A stretch of 64,000 bases of DNA from JAGOEY01 sp017997515. GTDB taxonomy: Bacteria > Pseudomonadota > Gammaproteobacteria > Burkholderiales > Burkholderiaceae_C. The notes beneath the pieces are model-generated. The model was not told the origin of the DNA and did not search any database. It saw nothing but the letters and a program-made list of their open reading frames with translations. The position numbers and the translations under genes are program-made. Shown one piece after another: positions 49,040-57,473 of this stretch; within the stretch, counting starts at the first letter, position 1; every line of letters starts with the position of its first letter. The stretch spans positions 2,046,001-2,110,000 of the forward strand of contig CP111109.1 of NCBI GenBank assembly GCA_026314275.1, read 5' to 3'.

Positions 49040-49546
49040 ATGGCCCACGACAAAACCACACGCGGCAAAGTGCGCAGCAAATACCTGCAAGGCATGCCCT
49101 TGGCAGGCGCTGCCGAGCTGTGCGGGGTGTCGTACAACACGGCACGCAACTGGAAGCGCACGGCGGCTGACGACGGCGACGATTGGGATCTGGCCAAGAA
49201 CGCCCGGCGCATGAGCAAGGGCGGCATGGAGGAAATGGCCAATGAAGTTCTTGGCGGCCTGTCCGAGCAGTTCCTGGCAACGATTGAGGCCATCAAGTCC
49301 GACCCTGCAATGGCGGCAGACAAGCGCGCTGACATTTTGGTCAAGTTGATGGACGGATACAACAAGGCCATTAGCGCAGCATCGCGCGCCATGCCCAACG
49401 GCAACCGTCTGGCCGTGGCCATGGACGTGCTCAAGTTTCTGACCGTTTTCATTGGCAAAAACCAGCCCAAGCTGCATACGCAATTTATCGAAATTTCCGA
49501 AGCCGCAGGGCCTGAGTTTGTCCGCGAGTTTGGATCGGGCTCCTGA
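49040..49546 (+). CDS. Small terminase-like protein (DUF1804 type, gp27 position)
   Basis: 168 residues. An N-terminal helix-turn-helix 'RSKYLQGMPLAGAAELCGVSYNTARNWKR' and a helical body 'GMEEMANEVLGGLSEQFLATIEAIKS' fit DNA-recognition subunits of terminases. It overlaps the large terminase by 1 nt. It would recognise the phage end for headful packaging. Confidence 0.8.
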   Translation: MAHDKTTRGKVRSKYLQGMPLAGAAELCGVSYNTARNWKRTAADDGDDWDLAKNARRMSKGGMEEMANEVLGGLSEQFLATIEAIKSDPAMAADKRADILVKLMDGYNKAISAASRAMPNGNRLAVAMDVLKFLTVFIGKNQPKLHTQFIEISEAAGPEFVREFGSGS

Positions 49547-51150
49547 TGGCCAAACAGCTCAAGCTCCGAGACAAGGACTTCCTGGCCGAGCTGGCGGGTT
49601 TTGCCGAGTCCCAGCGCCAACTGGTCGAGGCCGAGTGCGCGGGCTTTGCCACAGATGCGTCGGCGCGGGATGTTCGCCGCACCAAGGCACAGGCCGATTT
49701 CCGGTTCTTTTGCCGCACCTACTTTCCGCACTACGTGAAGTCCGAAGAATCGGAGTTTCAGAAATGGTTTTATGACACGGTGCCGGGCTACATCGATCTG
49801 TCGCGAGGCATCTTCGCCAATGTGTCTGCGCCGCGAGGCAACGCCAAGTCAACACTGGCTACCCAACTCTTTTCGCTTTGGTGCGTCATCACCGAGCGGA
49901 AGTGGTTTATCCCCATCGTGATGGACAGCTTCGACCAAGCCGCGCCCATGCTGGAGTCGATCAAGGTTGAGCTGGAGGCCAACCCTCGCTTGGCGATGGA
50001 CTACCCTGACGCCTGTGGCGCTGGTCGGGTCTGGAACGTGGGCGTGATCGTCACTGCTAACGGCCGCAAGCTGCAGGCGTTCGGCATGGGGAAAAAGATG
50101 CGCGGTCTGCGACACGGCCCTCATCGGCCCGATCTGGTGCTGCTGGACGATATCGAGAACGATGAGAACGTGAAGTCGAAAGATCAGCGAGACAAGGGTG
50201 AGGCGTGGGTAACCAAGGTGGTGATCCCGCTCGGCCCTCCTGATGGCTCGCTGGACATCATCTACGTCAACACGATCCTGCACTACGACTCGGTGGCCAA
50301 CCGTTTCCATGCGAAGCCACTCTGGAAACGGCATAAATTCAAAGCGATCTTGCGCTGGCCCGACCGTATGGACTTGTGGGAAAAGTGGGAAGAGACGTTC
50401 ATCAACGAGACTGAAGAGGACGCCGACGCCTTCTACGCGGACAACCGCGCCGACATGGACAAGGGCGCAGTTGTCACCTGGCCATCCATGCAGCCGCTGA
50501 TCATGCTCATGAAAAAGCGTGCCGGCGACCACCACTCGTTTGACTGTGAGTATCAGAATGATCCGACCAGCGATGCCGCGTCCTTCTTCGACAAGATGCA
50601 GTTCTGGGTGCAGCCGAGCCGCGACTGGGTTTTCTACGGTGCCCACGATCCCAGCCTCGGCAAGCAGAACAAGAGCCGCGACCCGAGCGCCACGGGCGTC
50701 GGAGGCTTTGACCGGAATCACGGCGTTCTCAGCGTGGTGGAAGCCATTGTGTCGCGCCGGGTGCCTGACCTGCAGATCAGCCACATCATTCAGTTTCAGC
50801 GGCAATACAACTGCCTCGTCTGGGGTTTTGAGGCGATCCAGTTTCAAGAGTTCATGCGGCAGGAACTGGTCAAGCGCTCAGCGCGGGAGGGCGTTCCTGT
50901 GCCGGCAGTCGCGCTCCACCCTCACAGCGATAAAGACCTGCGCATTGAGAGCCTGAGCCCACACGTCAACAACGGCCTGATTCTTTTCTACCAGGCACAC
51001 ACCGTGCTGAACAGCCAGGTGCGTCACTGGCCCGAGGCCGATCACGATGACGGCCCCGACATGCTGCAAATGCTCTGGATGCTGGCCATCAGCCGCGCCG
51101 GTGGCATTCCCCGCATCAAAACCGGCCCCCGAAAAGGAAGTAAAAAATGA
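49546..51150 (+). CDS. Large terminase subunit (Mu gp28-like)
   Basis: 534 residues. The ATPase has a variant Walker A 'SAPRGNAKSTLATQLF' and Walker B 'PDLVLLDDIEND'. The RNaseH-like nuclease part follows, with 'FYGAHDPSLGKQNKSRDPSATGVGG' and a later acidic cluster 'DHDDGPDMLQML'. It powers packaging of phage DNA plus adjacent host DNA. The gene is intact and overlaps the portal gene by 4 nt. Confidence 0.92.
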   Translation: MAKQLKLRDKDFLAELAGFAESQRQLVEAECAGFATDASARDVRRTKAQADFRFFCRTYFPHYVKSEESEFQKWFYDTVPGYIDLSRGIFANVSAPRGNAKSTLATQLFSLWCVITERKWFIPIVMDSFDQAAPMLESIKVELEANPRLAMDYPDACGAGRVWNVGVIVTANGRKLQAFGMGKKMRGLRHGPHRPDLVLLDDIENDENVKSKDQRDKGEAWVTKVVIPLGPPDGSLDIIYVNTILHYDSVANRFHAKPLWKRHKFKAILRWPDRMDLWEKWEETFINETEEDADAFYADNRADMDKGAVVTWPSMQPLIMLMKKRAGDHHSFDCEYQNDPTSDAASFFDKMQFWVQPSRDWVFYGAHDPSLGKQNKSRDPSATGVGGFDRNHGVLSVVEAIVSRRVPDLQISHIIQFQRQYNCLVWGFEAIQFQEFMRQELVKRSAREGVPVPAVALHPHSDKDLRIESLSPHVNNGLILFYQAHTVLNSQVRHWPEADHDDGPDMLQMLWMLAISRAGGIPRIKTGPRKGSKK

Positions 51151-52160
51151 GCACCCTGCGCGGCCTGATTCAAGGCGTCAAAGGCTGGTTGGGCAAACCC
51201 ATCGCAACCGCCGAAACCGACCCTGAACGTTTCTTTTCCTCGCTGGCCATGTTGCCCAATCCTGACCCGATCCTGCGGCAGATGGGCAAGGCCGACGCGG
51301 TGTACCACTCGATCATGATGGACGCCCATGTGATGGGCGAGATCCGCTCCATCCGTGGCTCTTTCCGATCGCATGAGTACCGACTGAAGGTCGGCAAAGA
51401 TGGTGACCTCAAGGCGACTGCCGCGCTCGCGCTGTGCCAAAACTGGATGCAAAGCGGCCCGCCCAATTCAGTAGCCGACTGGATGGAGGTGATGTGGCAG
51501 ATGTGTTCCTGCATCCTGACCGGCTACAAAGCCCACGCGCTGGTCTGGAACTACAACTCCGCTGGAATGCTGGTGCCCAGCGAAGTTGCCGACCGCCCAG
51601 GTCGACGCATCCATTTCGACTCATCCGCCAATCCGCTGGTGGTCAGCCGCGCCGCGCCCATGGGGGCACCCGTCGAGCCCTACCAGTTCGCCATTTCGCG
51701 GCACATGGCCTCCACGGACAATCCCTACGGAATGGCGCTGCTGTCCAGCTGCTTTTGGCCGTGGACTTTCAAAACCGGTGGCTGGCGCTATTTCGTCAAA
51801 TACTGCGAGCGCCACGGCCTGCCATGGCCGGTCGGTCGCTATCCACAAGGCACCGGCGAAGCCGAGCAGGACGCCTTGGCCGACGCTCTGGCCAGCATGG
51901 TCGAATCCGGCTACCTGGTGGTGCAGGAAGGCACGGGTATCGAGTTGCTGGTGCCGCAAGGCGGCTCTGGTACGGCGCCACAGCAAGCCCTGATCAGCCT
52001 GGCCAACCGGGAAATGAGCAAGGCCTTGACCAGCCAGGCCATGATTGGTGAGCAGATGGAAGTCGGCTCCCGCGCTGCAGCGGACACCGCCCAGGTGCGC
52101 CAAAACAGCGTGCATGACTCCGACCGCGACATCGCCGCGTCCAGCATGAGCCAGATTTTT

Positions 52161-53308
52161 GGCAACGCTGATCAAGTATCGGCATTGGAGTAATTTCGGG
52201 CAGCCCCGCCCAGTTTGGACGCAGCGCAGGCTGGGGTTGGCGGCCCAGAGGGCCTTGTACAGGCCCTTGAGCCCGTTTTTGGCCCCTACGGGCGCACCTG
52301 TGCCATCAGCCTTTGGCGGCCGAGGAAGATGTTGGCCAGTGCCAGGGCAGTGAACGCCCGCGTGGCATTCTTGTGCAGCCCCACATAGCGCACCTTGCCA
52401 AAGCCCCACAGCCGCTTGATCACACCAAAGACATGCTCGACGCGGGCACGAATCCTGGATTTGTTGCGGTTCTTTGCACGAGCCACCTCATCAACGAGAC
52501 CACCAGCGCGGCGCGTGCGCTGATTGGTGAAGTCTTTGGCGTTTGGAGCTTTACCCGCAATCAACGCCTTCTGACTGGCATAGGCTGAGTCGCCATACAC
52601 GCGCCGCTCGTTGCCATGCAGCAGTTGTGGCAGCGGGTGCTTGTCATGCACGTTGGCGGCTGTGACGACGGCGCTGTGCGCCAAGCCGCTTTGGCTGTCC
52701 ACGCCAATGTGCAGCTTCATGCCAAAGTACCACTGCTGGCCCTTCTTGGTCTGGTGCATCTCGGGGTCGCGTGCCTTGCCTGCATTCTTGGTTGAACTGG
52801 GCGCGCCGATGATGGTGGCATCCACGATGGTGCCGGTATGGACCTTGAAGCCTCGCTGCTGCAACTCCTGCCCCACCTTGGCAAACAGTGCTTCGCCCAG
52901 TTTGTGCGCATTGAGGAGCTTGCGAAACTTCAAGATAGTGGTGGCGTCGGGTACGGGCTCACGGCCCAGGTCGATGCCTGCAAAGCGGCGCAGGTTGGCA
53001 CTGTCGTACAGGGCTTCTTCACAAGCCAGATCGGCCAGGTTGAACCAATGCTGAATGAAGTGGATACGCAGCATGCGTTCCAGACCTATGGGTGGGCGGC
53101 CGTTGCCTGCCTTGGGGTAGTGTGGCTCGATGACCTCGCACAGGCTGGACCAGGGCACGATGGCCTCCATGGTTCTCAAGAACTCGTCGCGCCTGGTGGG
53201 CTTGCGGTAGTTCTCAAAGCTTTGGTCTGCGGCCATGGCGAGGGTTTGCTGCTTCATCGACCTGTAACGCAGCACCACGCAGGTGCGTGTACCTTAATCA
53301 GCGTTGCC
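52161..53308 (-). mobile_element. IS5-family insertion sequence, copy 2
   Basis: 1148 bp with terminal repeats GGCAACGCTGATCAAG (52161-52176) and, on the minus strand, GGCAACGCTGATTAAG (53293-53308), 15 of 16 matching. Flanked by TTTT (52157-52160 and 53309-53312). Same orientation as copy 1 and clearly related in sequence. Its insertion is later than that of the phage, because it lies inside a phage gene. Confidence 0.92.
52286..53278 (-). CDS. IS5-family DDE transposase
   Basis: 330 residues, same architecture as at 1266-2267: 'TIVDATIIGAPSST' (Asp), 'VYGDSAYAS' (Asp) and 'RARVEHVFGVIKRLWGF' (Glu). It differs from copy 1 in scattered substitutions ('WSSLCEVIEP' against 'WAALCQVIEP'; C-terminus 'RQRLMAQVRP' against 'RSHLLGQVRP') and carries one extra residue in 'RRAGGLVDEVARAK'. 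It is intact and probably functional. Confidence 0.93.
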   Translation of the reverse strand: MVLRYRSMKQQTLAMAADQSFENYRKPTRRDEFLRTMEAIVPWSSLCEVIEPHYPKAGNGRPPIGLERMLRIHFIQHWFNLADLACEEALYDSANLRRFAGIDLGREPVPDATTILKFRKLLNAHKLGEALFAKVGQELQQRGFKVHTGTIVDATIIGAPSSTKNAGKARDPEMHQTKKGQQWYFGMKLHIGVDSQSGLAHSAVVTAANVHDKHPLPQLLHGNERRVYGDSAYASQKALIAGKAPNAKDFTNQRTRRAGGLVDEVARAKNRNKSRIRARVEHVFGVIKRLWGFGKVRYVGLHKNATRAFTALALANIFLGRQRLMAQVRP

Positions 53309-53854
53309 TTTTCGCTGGATCACGCTGTTCAACTTTGGCGAAGGCGTCGCACCACCCACCCTGGAGTTTTTCAAGCAAGAAGATGCAGGGAAAGAGCGTG
53401 CCGAGACTTACGACGTGGCGCGCAAGGCCGGCGCCAAGCCGTCCCGCAAGGCCATGCTGGTCGAGCTAGGTATTCCGGAAGCCGAAGACGACAGCGATGC
53501 GCTTTTGCCAGACGCCAAGCCTGCAGGGGCCCCAACGCCCCCCAATGAAAAGCCCAAGCTGAAGTTAATCAACTTTTCAGCAGTGCCGGGCTACAGCTTC
53601 GCCAAGGCCGTGGGTATGACAGACGACGAAGCCCTGAAGCTGGCCACCGATGCCGCCGACCAGGCGCTGGAAGACCAGACCATTGAGCCCATCGCCCGCA
53701 TGCTGGCCGAATTCGAGGCCAGTGGCAAAACGCTGCTGGAGTTCAACGACGCCCTACAGGACATGGTCGGCCAGTTGGACGACAGCGGCCTGCGCGAGGT
53801 TCTTGACCGGGCGCTGAGCTATTCGATTTTGCGTGGCGCCGCCACCAACGCCCC

Positions 53855-54007
53855 ATGAGCTGGGGCGTTCTGGTCAATCTGGGCTCGTTATGGATAGGCG
53901 CGCATTACTCCCCCTTGAACCGCCGCTGGTGCGTCAATCTTGTGCCGTGCGTCACGGTCTGGCTGGCGTTGCCAGGCGGAAAAGTGCCCGATAGGAGATA
54001 CCACTGA
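53855..54007 (+). CDS. 50-residue protein between portal and DUF4406 gene
   Basis: The start ATG overlaps the portal stop (ATGA) and its stop overlaps the next start (TGATG), so it is coupled on both sides. The sequence starts MSWGVLVNLGSLWIGAHYSP and has a second hydrophobic stretch ('CVTVWLALPGG'), giving one or two short membrane-like segments. I recognise no family. A role in capsid assembly or in the membrane cannot be told from sequence. Confidence 0.6.
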   Translation: MSWGVLVNLGSLWIGAHYSPLNRRWCVNLVPCVTVWLALPGGKVPDRRYH

Positions 54008-54321
54008 TGAATCGGATTTATATTGCCGGCCCCATGAGTGGCCTTCCCGAGTTCAATTACCCGGCCTTCAACGAGGCGGCCCTGCGCCTTCGCACCCTGG
54101 GTTACCACGTCGAGAACCCCGCCGAGAACCCGGTGCCGCCATGCAAGTCGTGGGCAGGCTATATGCGACTGGCCATCGCCCAGTTGGCCACCTGTGACTG
54201 TGTCGCGCTGCTGCCTGGCTGGGAGACATCCAAGGGCGCCAGCGTTGAACAGCGCCTTGCCCATGACCTTGCCCTGCGAGTAGTGCCCGTCAGTGCCATT
54301 CAGGATGGGCCACATGGCTAA
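54007..54321 (+). CDS. DUF4406 (nucleoside deoxyribosyltransferase-like) protein
   Basis: 104 residues, a Rossmann-like small domain: 'RIYIAGPMSGLPEFNYPAFNEAALRLRTLGYHVENPAE' and 'CDCVALLPGWETSKGASVEQRLAHDLAL'. The 'IAGPMSG' start and 'LPGWE.SKGA..E' segment are the DUF4406 signature, related to nucleoside 2-deoxyribosyltransferases. It may act in nucleotide salvage or in NAD or base chemistry during infection. It is inserted in the head module between portal and F. Confidence 0.85.
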   Translation: MNRIYIAGPMSGLPEFNYPAFNEAALRLRTLGYHVENPAENPVPPCKSWAGYMRLAIAQLATCDCVALLPGWETSKGASVEQRLAHDLALRVVPVSAIQDGPHG

Positions 54322-55576
54322 CCCGGTCATCGCCCGCGAGTTTGGCGTTCGGTTTCAGGGCGCCATCGACTATTTAAAGGGCAAGCTGCCCGAAGGAACG
54401 CTGGCTCATGATGACCTTGCCGGGCCAGTACACGGCAAGGTCTTCGCCATTTCGGGCGCGACCAATACCGACCTGGTGGGGGACATCCAGAAGTCTCTGG
54501 TGAGCGGCCTCGAAAAAGGTACCACGATCACGCAGTTTCGGAAAGACTTCAATGCCACGGTGCAAAAACACGGCTGGACCTACAAAGGCAAGCGCGGCTG
54601 GCGCACCAGCGTCATCTTCAACAACAACATGCGCAGCGCCCACATGGCCGGGCGCTGGGAGCAACTGCTGGCCAACAGCGACCGCCGCCCCTATCTGCAG
54701 TACCGAACGGCTGGTGATTCGCGTGTGCGTCCTCAGCACCGGGCATGGAACGGGTTGATTTTTCCAATTGGTGATGCCTTCTGGCAGACGCATTACCCAC
54801 CCAATGGCTGGGGCTGCCGTTGCACCATCCGTGCCTACAGCGAAGCCGATCTGGGCCAACTCGGCGTGACGCCCAGCAAACCGTATGAGGTCAAAACCCG
54901 CACCGTGGTCAACCAGGACGGCGAAATCAAGGACCAGGTGCCGGTCGGCATCGACCCAGGCTGGGATCACAACGTCGGTCAGAGCTGGATCAGCCCCGAG
55001 CTTGCCTTGGGCCAAAAGCTGGCGAAGCTGCCGCGCTACCTGCAAGGGCCAATGGTCGACAAAACCATTTCACCGGCTTTTCAAAAGGTGCTCAGCGAGC
55101 GATTTAGAGTCTTTCGAAGCACGGTCAAAGCGGCGCAGATCGCACGCGGCAATGCGCAGATCATCGGCTTCCTGGACAGTCGCACACTGGCCGCGCTCGC
55201 CGAGCATGTGCCCGAGCTGGCGCTGGAGACAACCGCCGTCGCTGTTCTGGACAGCAAAACGGTCCATTTAACCGGCTCCCACAAGGCGGCCAACGGCGCG
55301 CAGCTCTGGCCCGCCGACTGGATCGACGCTCTGCCCGAGCATTTCAGGAACTACCAGGCTGTCCTGTGGGATACCAAAAACAGCACCTTGGTCATGGTGC
55401 CGCAGCCAGACGCTGCCTGGGCCTCTCCGGTTGGTGAGCGGGTGGCCAAGATCGTTTTACGGCCGAACGTCAAAACGAAGGCAGGGCTTGCAGCGTCGGT
55501 GGTGAGTTTGGGGACATCGCCACGTGGCGATCTGTTGAAGTCCAACCAGTACAAGTTGCTGGCGGGGAAGCTGTGA
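54314..55576 (+). CDS. Head morphogenesis protein (Mu gpF-like)
   Basis: 420 residues from the ATG at 54314 (MANPVIAREFG), which overlaps the DUF4406 stop. The SPP1 gp7/Mu F domain is visible: 'FRKDFNATVQKHGWTYKGKRGWRTSVIFNNNMRSAHMAGRWEQLL', 'RVRPQHRAWNGLIFPIGDAFWQTHYPPNGWGCRCTIRAYS'. Minor head protein that joins portal and capsid. An additional C-terminal domain (from about residue 290) may be a PBECR/barnase-like nuclease fold ('SKTVHLTGSHKAAN', 'FRNYQAVLWDTKNSTLVMVP', 'KIVLRPN'), as found fused to F in other phages; that part is tentative. It is the last gene before the right end. Confidence 0.85.
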   Translation: MANPVIAREFGVRFQGAIDYLKGKLPEGTLAHDDLAGPVHGKVFAISGATNTDLVGDIQKSLVSGLEKGTTITQFRKDFNATVQKHGWTYKGKRGWRTSVIFNNNMRSAHMAGRWEQLLANSDRRPYLQYRTAGDSRVRPQHRAWNGLIFPIGDAFWQTHYPPNGWGCRCTIRAYSEADLGQLGVTPSKPYEVKTRTVVNQDGEIKDQVPVGIDPGWDHNVGQSWISPELALGQKLAKLPRYLQGPMVDKTISPAFQKVLSERFRVFRSTVKAAQIARGNAQIIGFLDSRTLAALAEHVPELALETTAVAVLDSKTVHLTGSHKAANGAQLWPADWIDALPEHFRNYQAVLWDTKNSTLVMVPQPDAAWASPVGERVAKIVLRPNVKTKAGLAASVVSLGTSPRGDLLKSNQYKLLAGKL

Positions 55577-55893
55577 GAGAGGGAAGCCGGGAGGGTCGCA
55601 AGTTCCTCATAATCACGCAATGGCTGCGTGGGGCATGGTGCTTTCCAGTCCACCGGCTTGATCGAATTCTAGGCCGCCCCTGATTTCTTGGCAATTAACT
55701 GGCGGCAACTTGCACAGTCTGAGTCATTTTTGTGGCATTTAATCAGCACTGCACCGCCGATTTATGTCACTTACTGGATCAAAACAAACGTTTCTGATCC
55801 AACCAGTAAAAAGAGCCTAACCCTTTGATTTCAAACAATTTCCGCCGTTTTTTTTGGCCGTTTTTGTTGGGTCAATTCAAACATCACCCCCCT
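55577..55893 (-). repeat. Right prophage end with transposase-site-like repeats
   Basis: 317 bp without a gene. On the minus strand, counted inward from the end, TGTTTGAATTGACCC (55869-55883) lies at the same distance from the end as the first left block. A weaker block TTGTTTGAAATCAAA (55824-55838) follows, and ACGTTTGTTTTGATCCAG (55774-55791) is farther in. The last forms a partial inverted repeat with CTGGTTGGATCAGA next to it. I read these as transposase A binding sites. No terminator or small RNA is evident. Confidence 0.7.
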
Positions 55894-55898
55894 TTGAG
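55894..55898. repeat. Target-site duplication TTGAG, right copy
   Basis: Second copy of the 5-bp duplication (see 16377-16381); the ATPase frame resumes here. Confidence 0.9.
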
Positions 55899-57473
55899 CG
55901 GATCGAAGGTGATCGGCCCGCCGCCGCGGTTGAACATCGTGATGCCTGGATGCCCCGTACCCTGGGCACGGCCCCACACCGGCGACAGGTTTGCCGCGTG
56001 CTGGGCGAACATCAGTTGCGTGTACCACCGGCGCCGATCCTTGCCGGGGTTGTAGCAGCACGGCAGCCAGCGCAGGTAGCTGTTGAGCGGCGCCACCTCA
56101 TCATCCTCTCGCACCGGCTGCAAACCAGCGTTGAGCATCACGTTCGCCAGGTCCAGGCCGCGCCGATCCAGTTCCGCCTCGTCGCGCCCGCGCAGGTAGA
56201 ACGCCAGCGTGCCCCGGTAGAGCTTGTGCGCGCTGCCGATCAGCGAGCGGGCTTCATGCACGTCCTTGAGCGTCTGCTCCGACGCCAGCGTCTCGCCCAC
56301 GGCCTTCTTCGCCAGGTGGTTCAGATCCGATTCCAGGACATCCTGGGGCGTGGCAACCATCGTGAGACAAAGCAAGGTGTCTTCCGGCATCTGGTCGAAC
56401 AGCGTGTTGATCGCATCGCCCTTGCGGGTCTCGCCGGTTAGATGTCCCGTGCCGGGCGGCATGCGCAGCCGGTCGGTGATCAGCACACGGTGCGGCATGC
56501 CGTCGAAGTGCCAGGTGCCGTGCTCCGCGTCCGAACGTGGCTGGCTGAAGAAAAGCCGCTGGCTGAAATCCCGTCCGCTCGCCAGCTCGATCTCACCGTC
56601 TTCTGTCTCGTCGGGGTAGCGTGCCAGCGCATAGAAGCGTTCGCGATCCTCGACCCCAGGGCCGAGCAGCGTGGGACGCGGGTTAAACCACCGCAGTAGC
56701 CAGTCATGGACGTCGGCCGCGACCATGCGCCGGGCCTGGATGCCGGCGTTCGCCAGCCCGCCACACAGGCGATCACAGACGATGTTCAGCATCTGCTCGG
56801 GCGTCTGGCCGCGGCGGCTCGCCTGCCCGGTGGCCCGGCGATAGACGACCATGCGCACGCGCCGCGTCTGGCCGCGCCAACGCAGCCGCGTGACCACCGT
56901 GTCCTCGAACAGCCCGCCCGGCTTCGCTACCGCGCGCAGGTGGTGTCCGAAGAAGCGAAGGTAGAACTCGGTGAAAGCCGTATTGCGGGCGCGCGGCTGC
57001 ACGTAGTCGCGCAGGGTCTGCATGTACTGGTCGAAGCTGGGTTCGTCCTGGGCGTAGAGCTGGAGTACCCAGGGGTTCTCGTCCAGTTCATCGAACGAGT
57101 CCTGGAGCGCGTTCTCCAAGGCGTCGCGGGCATGCGCGAGCCAGCCGGGTTCCCGGCCCTCGGTGCCCAGCGGCACCAGCTCGTAGAATGCCGCGACCGA
57201 TTGCCCGTCTTCCAGCAGCATGGACTTCGAATCGGGCAGGAACTCCACCCAGGGCAGGAATTCCGCGAACGACGGCGCGACGTCGTACAGCGCCTGCTCG
57301 TCGGCCACGGTCGCCGGCCTGCGGCCATGGACCGCCGTGCCGGGTTCTGGGATGCCGGCCTGGCGCAAGGCCTCGACGTGGCGTTGCCAGCCCTCCGGCC
57401 GCTCGTCATCGCCTGCGCCGGATGCGGCCAGCTTCGGCGCGGCCGACTTGTGCCAGGGGAGTTTCCAGCGCAT
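55894..57473 (-). pseudogene. Transfer ATPase (VirB4/TraC type, TIGR03744), N-terminal half
   Basis: The 5' half of the ICE ATPase, about 526 codons of ICE origin ending FDPL at the prophage; two or three phage-encoded codons then lead to a stop at 55884. It holds the VirB4 N-terminal domain ('FDQYMQTLRDYVQPRARNTAFTEFYLRFFGHHLRAVAKPGGLFED', 'SYLRWLPCCYNPGKDRRRWYTQLMFAQHAANLSPVWG'). The Walker A motif is in the other half, so neither piece can be a working ATPase. It starts at 57473, overlapping the stop of the lipoprotein gene. Confidence 0.93.

Larger units (their letters stand above)
51147..53858 (+). pseudogene. Portal protein (Mu gp29-like, DUF935), split by IS5 element
   Basis: Two pieces, 51147-52160 and 53313-53858. 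Joined without the IS and one TTTT they give a 519-residue frame reading MSQIF-RWITLFNFGEG, close to Mu gp29 in length. Motifs include 'MLPNPDPILRQMGKADAVYHSIMMDAHVMGEIRSIRGSFRS' and 'KYCERHGLPWPVGRYPQG', typical of DUF935 portals. The present gene makes a 348-residue truncated protein that ends inside the IS. Without a portal no DNA can be packaged. Confidence 0.92.
16382..55893. mobile_element. Mu-like transposable prophage (39,512 bp)
   Basis: Bounded by TTGAG on both sides and by imperfect terminal inverted repeats in which transposase-site-like blocks sit at the same distance from each end. It encodes a Mu-type DDE transposase A and ATPase B, Gam, GemA, Mor, an S24 repressor, lysis proteins, a complete head set and a contractile tail set. 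Without IS copy 2 and its extra 4 bp the phage would be 38,360 bp, a usual size for Mu relatives. The portal gene is broken, so the prophage probably cannot make virions unless the IS is lost. Confidence 0.95.

Noticed and set aside
1141..53308. A composite transposon bounded by the two IS5 copies
   Set aside because: Each copy has its own 4-bp duplication and sits inside a different gene that it repairs on removal, so they inserted independently.
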